A stretch of 64,000 nucleotides of DNA from Candidatus Thiobius zoothamnicola (GTDB lineage Bacteria; Pseudomonadota; Gammaproteobacteria; Chromatiales; Chromatiaceae). The notes below the pieces were generated by a model. The model searched no databases and had not been told where the DNA came from. It saw only the letters and a list, made by a program, of their open reading frames with translations. The position numbers and the translations under genes were made by a program. Positions 57,265 through 64,000 of the stretch are shown one piece after another; the stretch's first letter is position 1; every line of letters starts with the position of its first letter. The stretch covers positions 1 to 64,000 of the forward strand of contig JAPQLC010000023.1 of assembly GCA_030826945.1 (NCBI GenBank), in the 5' to 3' direction.

Positions 57265-58674
57265 ATGAGAAAAATACCCCCGCATTCTGAACAAAATCAG
57301 CGGCGTCAGCAATGGAGCCGACAACTTTTTATGATTCTGCTGACCTGCGCCGCTTGTCTGCCTGCTAGCGGCAATCAAAGCGTACTTTCACACCAAGTGA
57401 CTCAGCCAATAGCGGTAACGGATATTCCGGCGCAGCATCTCAAATCATCTGATGAACAACCGCAAGACCTGCGCCAGCCTGCCGAAAATGCCAATCTGGT
57501 GGCAGAATCCGGTTTGACGGATAGCCTGTGGCGACGTGTTCGTGCGGATTTGCGTTTATTGTCATATCAGCACCCCAAAATCACCTATGAGATGGAGCGC
57601 CTTCTGCGTTATCCGAAAGCACTTGACGTCTTGTTGAATCGCGCAAAACCTTATTTACACTACATCATTGGGCAGGTTGAACAGCATGATTTGCCGCGCG
57701 AATTGGTTTTGCTGCCAGCCGTCGAAAGTGGTTTTCGTCCGCATGCTTATTCACGCAACGGTGCTGTCGGGTTGTGGCAATTCATGCCAGCGACCGCGCG
57801 AATGCTGGGCTTACAGCAACACTGGTGGTATGACGGCAGACGTGACATCACTGCATCCACGCAAGCGGCGATCAAATACCTCACCCGGTTGAATACGCTT
57901 TTCAAGGGCGACTGGCTGCATACGCTGGCCGCCTATAATGCAGGCTCGGGCACTGTCAGTCGGGCTATACAAAAAGCGCAACGCAATAACCAACCGACAG
58001 ATTATTGGTCGCTCGATTTACCGGCAGAAACCCGGGATTATGTGCCGCGTTTAATTGCACTGGTGAAAATCATTCATGAACCAAGCCGGTATGATATCCA
58101 GCTACCGGAATTCGCCAATCAACCCCATTTTGCGATGGTTGAAGACTTTCAACAAATCGACCTGCAAATCGCAGCCGATCTGGCTGACGTATCATTGGAA
58201 ACCTTGCTCAAGCTTAACCCGGCTCTGAAACGTGGCGTCACCCACCCAGCCAGCTCCACGCAATTGCTGTTACCGGTGAATGCGAAAATGACTTTCCAAA
58301 AAGCGCTGGCCGCTTTGCCGGATGATAAGCGGCTACGTTGGCGCAAACACAAAATACGCCAAGGCGAAACCCTTAGCCATATCGCTCATCAATATAAGGT
58401 GCCAATCAGCGCCATTCGTCAAACCAATCAGTTATCCAGCAATCTCATCCGGGCGGATAGACATTTGTTTATCCCACTGACCCAATCCGTCTCACTGGCG
58501 AAAATACAGAATTTGTTTAAACAAGAAGTTCGCTATCATGTACGGAAAGGCGATTCCCTGTATGCCATTGCGCGTAAATTTCAAGTCAAAATCGCCGACC
58601 TTAAGCGTTGGAACAAAGTCAGCCGATATCTGCATCCCGGGCAAAAACTGACGGTTTACATTAACTCGACTTAA
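57265..58674 (+). CDS. mltD: Membrane-bound lytic murein transglycosylase D
   Basis: The 469-residue enzyme cleaves peptidoglycan glycan strands. The signal peptide (LFMILLTCAACLPASGN) includes two cysteines that could serve as a lipobox. The SLT domain has the catalytic Glu in LPAVESGFRPHAYSRNGAVG and WQFMPATARMLGL. Two C-terminal LysM domains (about 353-400 and 420-465; RQGETLSHIAHQYKV, RKGDSLYAIARKFQV) bind peptidoglycan. It is the last core gene before the cassette region. Confidence 0.95.
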   Translation: MRKIPPHSEQNQRRQQWSRQLFMILLTCAACLPASGNQSVLSHQVTQPIAVTDIPAQHLKSSDEQPQDLRQPAENANLVAESGLTDSLWRRVRADLRLLSYQHPKITYEMERLLRYPKALDVLLNRAKPYLHYIIGQVEQHDLPRELVLLPAVESGFRPHAYSRNGAVGLWQFMPATARMLGLQQHWWYDGRRDITASTQAAIKYLTRLNTLFKGDWLHTLAAYNAGSGTVSRAIQKAQRNNQPTDYWSLDLPAETRDYVPRLIALVKIIHEPSRYDIQLPEFANQPHFAMVEDFQQIDLQIAADLADVSLETLLKLNPALKRGVTHPASSTQLLLPVNAKMTFQKALAALPDDKRLRWRKHKIRQGETLSHIAHQYKVPISAIRQTNQLSSNLIRADRHLFIPLTQSVSLAKIQNLFKQEVRYHVRKGDSLYAIARKFQVKIADLKRWNKVSRYLHPGQKLTVYINST

Positions 58675-58768
58675 CCAAGCTGTTATGCGCCAAACAGAAA
58701 TAATTAGCATTAGCAACTGAAAAAGTACAAAATTCTGCTTATGATTGACATTGTGGAATACTGACACT

Positions 58769-59446
58769 GTGAAAAATAAATCCGAATTAGTTTCCTTCCA
58801 TGATGGAAAAGATTTGAAACAAAATAACCTGGGTGGCTTCATGGGATTGAAGTGCGTCCAGGTATCGGACTGTAAAGAAATAGAAAAGCTAAGAAAACTG
58901 TATAGGCGATCTTATTTCAATAAGTACTACCTCGGGTGGTGTGATAACTTTGATAGACGGTTTGATAACCTATCAAGATGGTATCGATTAAATAAACAAG
59001 AATCAAAGTCGGTATACTCTTTATGTAGAGTTACTTACAAATATTGTAGAAAGTCATTACCAATAGATTTCGGGAAGTCGAAGATAAGAATTGATAATAA
59101 AAGCATGACTTGTGAAATAAATAATTTTACTTATAAAAACAGAAGCCACGGAATAACTCTGATAAGGCATGTGCTAGATGATTTAGAAAAGCAAGGAATA
59201 GATCTAGTCTATTGTTTGGTAGATAAAATATATAGGAATTCTTATGAGCTAAATACAAAAGTATTTAAATTCTCTCCAATCCAGGAAGATCTTGTGTTTC
59301 CTGATATAAAATATAACAAACCGGGTAGCAGTATTTCTGTGAACTGGGAGATTCTAGTTCAAGACACATTGTCTAGAAAAGAATTTCTGGGTGAATTCTG
59401 TAGAGAGCCGACAGTAGATACGCGCATAATAAATGAGTCCAGCTGA
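58769..59446 (+). CDS. AT-rich cassette gene, possible GNAT-like acyltransferase
   Basis: I do not firmly recognise this 225-residue protein. It is much more AT-rich than its neighbours, a sign of recent transfer. CEINNFTYKNRSHGITLIRH followed by LDDLEKQGIDLVYCLVDKIY resembles the core of acyl-homoserine-lactone/N-acyl amino acid synthase-type GNAT enzymes, but without a clear P-loop-like RxxGxG. GTG 58769 or the TTG 24 bases earlier could start it. The stop lies in the R'' box of an attC-like site, which marks it as an integron cassette. Confidence 0.5.
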   Translation: MKNKSELVSFHDGKDLKQNNLGGFMGLKCVQVSDCKEIEKLRKLYRRSYFNKYYLGWCDNFDRRFDNLSRWYRLNKQESKSVYSLCRVTYKYCRKSLPIDFGKSKIRIDNKSMTCEINNFTYKNRSHGITLIRHVLDDLEKQGIDLVYCLVDKIYRNSYELNTKVFKFSPIQEDLVFPDIKYNKPGSSISVNWEILVQDTLSRKEFLGEFCREPTVDTRIINESS

Positions 59447-59530
59447 CATACTCCCTCAGTGGTCATTTTGTGCTTTTTATAGCACAAAAATCCCCCTACT
59501 ACGGCACGCAGCTGATTCTTGGCGTTAGCT
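59441..59530 (+). repeat. attC-like integron recombination site 1
   Basis: The outer boxes AGCTGAC (59441-59447) and GTTAGCT (59524-59530) are inverted repeats with one mismatch. Between them TTTTGTGCT and AGCACAAAA form a perfect central hairpin. The upstream gene stops inside the first box, as in integron cassettes. The inner boxes pair poorly. Confidence 0.6.
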
Positions 59531-59563
59531 GCTAAAACGCTCAATTGCGTGTAACATGTAGCC

Positions 59564-60034
59564 ATGAGTGTAACCGTCTATGTTGAATCCTCCGTCATCA
59601 GTTACTTGGCTTCCCGCCCAAGCTGAGATTTAGTGACTGCTGCGCGCCAAGCTATCACTGTGAAATTATGGGAAGAAAGGCGGCACCAGTATGAGGTTTA
59701 TATTTCGGCGCTCGTCGAAGAAGAAACTTCTAAAGGTGATTTGTCCGCTGCAGAGAAACGGCTTGCTTATGTTGCAGAAATTCCGGCGCTGGATGTCACT
59801 GATCAAGCAAATGCATTAGCCAAAGATTTACTTAGGCAAGGGGCTGTTCCTAAAAATAGCGAGGAAGATGCCTTGCATAGCGGTATTTCGGCTGCTGCAG
59901 GTATAGAATATTTGCTTACCTGGAATTTTAAACACATCAACAATGCAGCAACCAAAGCAGCCATTTCGGGAGTAATTGAAGCCCATGGCTTCGCCTCTCC
60001 AGTGTTGTGTTCACCTGAAGAACTTGGGGTGTAA
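59564..60034 (+). pseudogene. PIN-domain (VapC-like) toxin gene broken by an in-frame stop
   Basis: The frame starts at ATG 59564 (MSVTVYVESSVISYLASRPS), hits TGA at 59624, and continues in the same frame to 60034 with typical PIN sequence (GAVPKNSEEDALHSGISAAA; YLLTWNFKHINNAATKAAI). A single C to T change of CGA (Arg) would explain the stop. A GTG at 59633 could restart translation, but that product lacks the N-terminal acidic active-site residue in VYVESS. VapC toxins are RNases; this copy should be inactive. Confidence 0.82.
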
Positions 60035-60036
60035 AA

Positions 60037-60213
60037 ATGATGTACGAAGATTCAATCGTATCTGAGATTAGAAAATATCGTTTAGAGCATGCGGCTAAAT
60101 ATGATCATGATCTTGATCGTATTTGCGAGGCACTTCGGAAACGTCAAAAAGAATCCAAGCGCAAAATTGTCACTCGTAGCCCCCGTTTGTTGTTTTCCAA
60201 AGTTGGCAGCTAA
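60037..60213 (+). CDS. Small partner protein of the PIN-domain gene
   Basis: The frame encodes 58 residues starting MMYEDSIVSEIRKYRLEH, with a helical charged body and a basic tail (KESKRKIVTRSPR). Small proteins with this start commonly sit directly after this type of PIN gene and probably act as or with the antitoxin. It begins 2 bases after the PIN stop, and its own stop lies inside the R'' box of attC-like site 2. Both genes therefore share one cassette. Confidence 0.65.
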   Translation: MMYEDSIVSEIRKYRLEHAAKYDHDLDRICEALRKRQKESKRKIVTRSPRLLFSKVGS

Positions 60214-60321
60214 CATGGCGGCCCAGCGGACACCCAACACTCAGCGGCTTTTTGCACATGGTTTCGCCATTGTCACGCAAACGCCGCTTTGCGTTGGGTG
60301 CCACTGAGCTAGGCGTTATGT
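60208..60321 (+). repeat. attC-like integron recombination site 2
   Basis: AGCTAAC (60208-60214) and GTTATGT (60315-60321) are the outer boxes. The arms pair well: CCCAGCGGACACCCAAC on the left matches GTTGGGTGCCACTGAGC on the right with a few unpaired bases, leaving a central AT/GC-rich stem. The layout, length and position right after a gene match integron attC sites. A decayed copy of the right half occurs at 63262-63336. Confidence 0.78.
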
Positions 60322-60330
60322 GTCTTGAGT

Positions 60331-60639
60331 ATGAAAATAATCGATACAGAAAGTGGGGCTTGGTTTCTTTTTGAGCATGAAGGCAGTTTGTACTTGGATG
60401 TCAACTGCAACGTGCGTGCCTTTGGCTATACCTACATGATCAAGCTAAACGAAGAAGAACTTAATCTATATCAATCTGGCGGTCGTGCATATCTAGGCGA
60501 ACTGGCTCATGATATACATTATTCAGCGCCAATCGCTAAAGACACAAAGTCAATCTATCAAGGCCGAGATGTAACGAATGAGCTATCAGAGCTATCTACT
60601 GAAGCAGTTCAGGCATGGAGGGAAAACGGTAACGCCTAA
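60331..60639 (+). CDS. Cassette-encoded hypothetical protein
   Basis: I do not recognise this 102-residue soluble protein. It has an N-terminal beta-rich part (GAWFLFEHEGSLYLDVNCN) and an acidic helical C-terminus. It lies between two attC-like sites, 9 bases after one, and its TAA stop lies in the next site's first box, so it is a single-gene cassette. Many integron cassette proteins are of this size and unknown function. Confidence 0.65.
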   Translation: MKIIDTESGAWFLFEHEGSLYLDVNCNVRAFGYTYMIKLNEEELNLYQSGGRAYLGELAHDIHYSAPIAKDTKSIYQGRDVTNELSELSTEAVQAWRENGNA

Positions 60640-60754
60640 CAAACACATAACAAGTTGCTGTAGTTGGCCGCCTACACTCTGCTCGCTTTGCGTTGTACGC
60701 TATGCTAGCACAAAGCGGCTCCATTACGGCGTCAGCTAAGCAAGGCGTTAGAGG
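60634..60754 (+). repeat. attC-like integron recombination site 3
   Basis: GCCTAAC (60634-60640) and GTTAGAG (60748-60754) are the outer boxes. The right arm GGCGTCAGCTAAGCAAGGCG pairs with the left arm (TTGCTGTAGTTGGCCGCC) with small bulges, and CGCTTTG / CAAAGCG form the centre. It lies between the hypothetical cassette and msrB. Confidence 0.78.
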
Positions 60755-60759
60755 AACTC

Positions 60760-61161
60760 ATGTCCGATAAACGACAAAAATCTGATGCGCAGTGGCGCGA
60801 AGCAATGACGCCAGAACAATATCAAGTCTGTCGCCAACAAGGGACTGAACCGGCATTCAGCGGTATGTACTGGAATACGAAAACGCCAGGCGTTTATGTC
60901 TGCTCGGCCTGCGGCGCTCCATTGTTCAGTTCACAGACCAAATTTGATTCAGGTACGGGTTGGCCAAGTTTTTATCAACCCATCCAATCGCAAGCAATTG
61001 AAGAAACAACCGATAACCGTCACGGGATGGTGCGTACCGAAGTGCATTGCCGCCAATGCAACTCCCACTTGGGACATGTATTCCCTGATGGCTCCGCACC
61101 TACTGGACTCAGATATTGCATCAATTCATTATCGTTGCGATTGAAGTCTGAGGATCTATAA
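60760..61161 (+). CDS. msrB: Peptide-methionine (R)-S-oxide reductase MsrB
   Basis: The 133-residue enzyme repairs oxidised methionine. [11 protein letters not shown] and [15 protein letters not shown] hold the structural zinc, and the catalytic cysteine is in [15 protein letters not shown] lies 5 bases before ATG 60760, just after attC-like site 3, so it is the last cassette gene in the array. No attC site is visible downstream of it. Confidence 0.95.
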   Translation: MSDKRQKSDAQWREAMTPEQYQVCRQQGTEPAFSGMYWNTKTPGVYVCSACGAPLFSSQTKFDSGTGWPSFYQPIQSQAIEETTDNRHGMVRTEVHCRQCNSHLGHVFPDGSAPTGLRYCINSLSLRLKSEDL

Positions 61162-61502
61162 AGTTTTTGTATCCCTAGTTGAGGTAAATAAACGCTTTCT
61201 ATTTGTTGCCTCCTGACCAGACTCGGCATTATGCTGCCTGCGCAGACCATCTGCATTGCGCGGCCCGGTGATGCTTTGCGATGAGCCGTTCAAGTTGGTT
61301 CGGCAAACGTTGAGGAAAAGCCGTACTGCATTTGGTTCTTGTTCATCGCTAGAGGGTGCTGTTATATCAACCTTATTAAGGTTGGAGTTCAAGTAAAACG
61401 ATAGTAAATCATTGTTATTAAATAGGTTTTTATTGATTGACGATGCTGTAAACATCTTATAAATTGCTTCCTGGTGGCTGCATCCAGTAGCCGGAGGTTA
61501 AT
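61162..61502. other. Non-coding region between msrB and the DUF4007 gene, with a palindrome
   Basis: I see no credible gene. CAACCTT-ATT-AAGGTTG (61368-61384) is a perfect 7-bp inverted repeat about 120 bases before the DUF4007 start and could be an operator. The last 120 bases are AT-rich, as for a promoter. Confidence 0.45.
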
Positions 61503-62465
61503 ATGTTGCGTGGACCATTTTTTCAGGACATCTATAGCCCACAGTTTTCAGGTCATGAAACCTTTCCGTTACGTTACGGATGGCTGAAGAAAGTCTATGA
61601 CCACGTATTCGCAACCCAAAACAAGAGTAAAAATAGAAGTATATGCTGGGACAATAGCGCAATCGCCCATTTTGGCGTCGGCAAGAATATGGTCAGTTCA
61701 ATGCGTCATTGGGCCAAAGTAACGGGAATTGTTGAGGAGCCACAAAAAACAAACGCCGTCAAAACCACCTGCCTTGGAGATCGGTTATTCGGACAAGATG
61801 GATTTGACCCCTATATGGAAAGCCCCACAACACTGTGGTTAATCCATTGGCAACTCGCGGCCCGCCCTGAAAAAACAACTTGGTTTTGGGCGTTTAACCA
61901 TTTTTCAGGCATTACTTTTAATCGTGATCCGTTCACTCAGCAACTTGAACATCTGATCAAAGAGCGTCATTGGCCACGCACCTCATCTACGACAATCCGC
62001 AATGATATTGCCTGCTTTATTCGCACCTATGTTGCCCGGCAGCCATCCGGCAAGTTGGCGGAGCATGATGGCGTACCCGAATCACCTCTGACCGAATTGG
62101 GTTTGATCAAGGCCATCGGCAAGAAGGATGGATTCCGTTTTGTTCGGGGTCCGAAATGCACTCTGCATAATGGCATGTTTATTTATGCCCTGCTTGATTT
62201 TTGGTTGCGGCATTCGAGGACATCCACTACATCCTCCACTCTGTCATTTGAAAGAGTCGCCTATGCACCGGGTAGTCCCGGGCGGGTTTTTGCCTTGGAT
62301 GAAAACGATGTGGTTGACCGGCTTGCACAGATTGATGATTTTACCAATGGAGCACTTCGCTGGTCGGAAACCGCCGGGTTGAAACAGGTAATTAACAATA
62401 GTGAGATCAATGATGATCTTATATTCGAGTGCTTATCTTCTGGTTATGCCGCAAAAAATAGATAG
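61503..62465 (+). CDS. DUF4007 family protein, putative defence component
   Basis: The 320-residue protein matches DUF4007: FSGHETFPLRYGWLKKVYDH near the N-terminus, HFGVGKNMVSSMRHWAKVTG, TLWLIHWQLAARPEKTTWFW and a later FIRTYV. I recall DUF4007 genes from clusters with DndC/PAPS-reductase-like and large ATPase genes, which suggests phage defence or DNA modification, but I cannot name the system. GGAGG lies 6 bases before the start. The next gene begins immediately after its stop. Confidence 0.85.
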   Translation: MLRGPFFQDIYSPQFSGHETFPLRYGWLKKVYDHVFATQNKSKNRSICWDNSAIAHFGVGKNMVSSMRHWAKVTGIVEEPQKTNAVKTTCLGDRLFGQDGFDPYMESPTTLWLIHWQLAARPEKTTWFWAFNHFSGITFNRDPFTQQLEHLIKERHWPRTSSTTIRNDIACFIRTYVARQPSGKLAEHDGVPESPLTELGLIKAIGKKDGFRFVRGPKCTLHNGMFIYALLDFWLRHSRTSTTSSTLSFERVAYAPGSPGRVFALDENDVVDRLAQIDDFTNGALRWSETAGLKQVINNSEINDDLIFECLSSGYAAKNR

Positions 62466-63251
62466 ATGGTGTCAATTCAGACTCACTGTGCAAAGTTGAT
62501 GGATGTTCTCGCGCAAAGCAATGACCGTTACATATGGGAGGAATCAGCTGAATGGCTGCTTCTTGCAGGGGCCATAAAGTCTGTTGCTGTTGATATTATT
62601 CAATATGATGATGGTTTTGGATACTGCTCAAGTGCGGATGAATTTACATGTTCCAGAGAAGAGTTGCTGGAAAAGTTTGTCACTGACCTAAGCCGTTTTA
62701 ACTACGTATGGGGAGCGATGGAGTGCGCGATCAATACAATAAAACCACCAAGGCATCCGCAAAAAAAGAAGCGAGGAAAAATAAGGGATGCCTGCTATTT
62801 GATAAGTCGCTATTTCAAGAAAAAACAGCCAGTTCTACACGTCAGTGAAACCATTGACGAATTCATAAATGCATCGCAAATGTGCTTTGGCTACAATAAA
62901 GTACAATCCAGATATGCAGAAACTGGTGAGTTTGGCGTTATCGCTATTGGGCTATATTGCGTATATGAACTGGGAAATTCATTTGCTCATGGGGATATCG
63001 CTTTTCCTATACCCGATGAAGAAAACAAACCTGCCAGCGCTCATTCAACGATGGTGCAAGAAGCTACAAGAGTCGTTTTACTGTCACTCCAGATGTTGTT
63101 GCTTACATATTATGGAGAATCCGAGGAACCGACTTCTTTTCAATTCTCAACGGAAATTGACCATGATGATTACCCTTTATGGTTCGTAATACGAGGCTGC
63201 CATATAGAGTATGAGGATGATGAACAGCAATTGTCATTATTCAAGGTATAG
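62466..63251 (+). CDS. Unknown protein of the DUF4007 operon, possibly HEPN-like
   Basis: The 261-residue protein has no signal peptide. The middle is basic (KPPRHPQKKKRGKIRDACYL). Near residue 170 the sequence VYELGNSFAHGDIAFP resembles the RNxxxAHGD helix of HEPN domains, but glycine replaces the catalytic arginine. The C-terminus is acidic (EYEDDEQQLSLF). It starts directly at the DUF4007 stop, so the two are cotranscribed. I do not know its function. Confidence 0.6.
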   Translation: MVSIQTHCAKLMDVLAQSNDRYIWEESAEWLLLAGAIKSVAVDIIQYDDGFGYCSSADEFTCSREELLEKFVTDLSRFNYVWGAMECAINTIKPPRHPQKKKRGKIRDACYLISRYFKKKQPVLHVSETIDEFINASQMCFGYNKVQSRYAETGEFGVIAIGLYCVYELGNSFAHGDIAFPIPDEENKPASAHSTMVQEATRVVLLSLQMLLLTYYGESEEPTSFQFSTEIDHDDYPLWFVIRGCHIEYEDDEQQLSLFKV

Positions 63252-63255
63252 TACT

Positions 63256-63340
63256 GCGCAACTATTTGCGCATGGTTTCGTCATTGTCGTGCAACAGCCG
63301 CTGCGTATTGGGTTTTACTGAGCTTGGCATTCTGTCAAAC
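63256..63340 (+). repeat. Decayed attC-like remnant
   Basis: GCGCATGGTTTCGTCATTGT and the following TTGGGTTTTACTGAGCTTGG align with the right two-thirds of attC-like site 2 (60252-60321). The outer box is mutated (GCATTCTG in place of GCGTTATG), and the left arm is missing. It lies between the second and third genes of the DUF4007 operon. Confidence 0.6.
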
Positions 63341-63359
63341 AGAAAGGAAGGAAGCATAA

Positions 63360-64000
63360 ATGTTGCTTAATGATCAGGTTCATGTCGCCCGTCGGTTTAC
63401 CCGGTCTGTACGGATAGATACCGATCTTGGACAAGAGGAAGGGCTTGAAGGATTTATATGCCCTCAGTCTTCCGCAGAAGTGTTGCTTTCCATGGCGCGC
63501 CATATTGTGCAAACCGGGCAAGGGGCTTTTACCTGGACTGGGCCTTATGGCAGTGGCAAATCCAGCCTTGCTATCGGTCTTGGCGCCTTACTCAATGGCA
63601 ACGCCGACCTGCGAGAAAAAGCAACGGCTATCTTTGGTGCTCAGCTTACGCAGACCTTATGGCAAATGATGCCAACGGGCGCAAAAGGCTGGCGGATTTT
63701 ACCGGTTGTGGGCAGGCGTGGTTCTACGCTTGACATCATAGGAGATGCCATCCAGAAAACGGGCATTGCCCCGCACTTGCCAAATGATGGCTGGGACGAG
63801 CGTAATTTGGTCAAGGCCCTTATTGACATAGCCCACTCCGACCCGGATTCGCATGGCGGCTTGATTCTGTTCATTGATGAAATGGGCAAATTGCTTGAAG
63901 CCGCCAGCCAAGATGGCAACGACATCTTTGTTTTGCAAGAGCTTGCTGAGGCGGCTTCGCGCAGCCAAGGGCGTCTTGTCATTATTGGCGTACTACACCA
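63360..64000 (+). CDS. Large P-loop ATPase (3' end outside window)
   Basis: The frame is open from ATG 63360, preceded by GGAAGG, to the window edge (213 codons). Walker A is TGPYGSGKSS (residues 60-69), and Walker B is LILFIDEMGK (168-177), followed by DIFVLQELAEAASRSQG. The layout resembles the AAA-type/STAND ATPases found in defence systems with DUF4007. It follows the two genes above in the same direction and is probably the motor or sensor of the system. Confidence 0.85.
   Translation, partial: MLLNDQVHVARRFTRSVRIDTDLGQEEGLEGFICPQSSAEVLLSMARHIVQTGQGAFTWTGPYGSGKSSLAIGLGALLNGNADLREKATAIFGAQLTQTLWQMMPTGAKGWRILPVVGRRGSTLDIIGDAIQKTGIAPHLPNDGWDERNLVKALIDIAHSDPDSHGGLILFIDEMGKLLEAASQDGNDIFVLQELAEAASRSQGRLVIIGVLH

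Noticed and set aside
61156-61455. 99-codon minus-strand frame between msrB and DUF4007
   Set aside because: It overlaps the end of msrB and covers the palindrome and promoter-like DNA; the translation has no recognisable domain.
1-64000. CRISPR arrays, rRNA and tRNA genes
   Set aside because: I found no regularly spaced repeats and no tRNA-like T-loop or rRNA sequence anywhere in the window; the check was by eye only.

Overview
The window looks like the chromosome of an autotrophic or chemolithotrophic gammaproteobacterium. The housekeeping clusters have gammaproteobacterial order: rimP-nusA-infB-rbfA-truB, thrS-infC-rpmI-rplT, ispD-ftsB, and mltD next to a yafS-like methyltransferase. A proteobacterial phosphoribulokinase points to the Calvin cycle. 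A glycolate-oxidase-type flavoprotein (glycolate salvage), a 12-haem periplasmic cytochrome and polyphosphate genes fit the same lifestyle. I do not assign a genus. I saw no rRNA, tRNA or CRISPR array.

Left end (1-4950) is accessory DNA. It opens with the C-terminal tip of an Rhs protein, followed by a polymorphic-toxin array. The order is Rhs tip, acidic immunity candidate, a Sec-leader protein ending in a colicin D-type tRNase domain, a colicin D-type immunity protein, a second protein with the same leader but an HHLFPQ (SitA6-like) nuclease-type tip, and a double-CXXCG (SitI6-like) immunity protein. The first five genes overlap in ATGA. Next come a PemK/MazF toxin-antitoxin pair, an XRE regulator and a CHC2 primase cut off by an insertion-sequence-like end.

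The middle (4950-58675) is mostly core genome. It contains argH; djlA; a TlpA-like thioredoxin fusion; an iron-binding protein behind a Fur-box-like palindrome; yjbE/yjbF-like exopolysaccharide genes; the rimP-truB translation cluster; dtd; hisB; a PiuC-type dioxygenase; a TPR protein and a 12-haem cytochrome; ispD/ftsB; acnB; panD; ppx and ppk with a two-gene islet between them; a desaturase; nrdB; znuA-zur-DUF2796; yidD; thrS-infC-rpmI-rplT; tsaC; speE; prk; a glcD-like gene; hemJ; a ClC channel; an amino-acid-binding protein; typA; a TolC-like gene; and mltD.

The right end (58675-64000) is a second accessory region. At least three attC-like integron recombination sites separate gene cassettes: an AT-rich acyltransferase-like gene, a PIN-domain toxin broken by a stop codon plus its small partner, a hypothetical gene, and msrB. 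No integrase is visible. Beyond msrB lies a putative defence operon: a DUF4007 protein, an unknown helical protein with an NSFAHG motif, and a large P-loop ATPase running off the window. A decayed attC remnant lies between the last two.

The most promising candidates for new biology are the leader-swapping toxin array at the left and the DUF4007/unknown/ATPase operon at the right.
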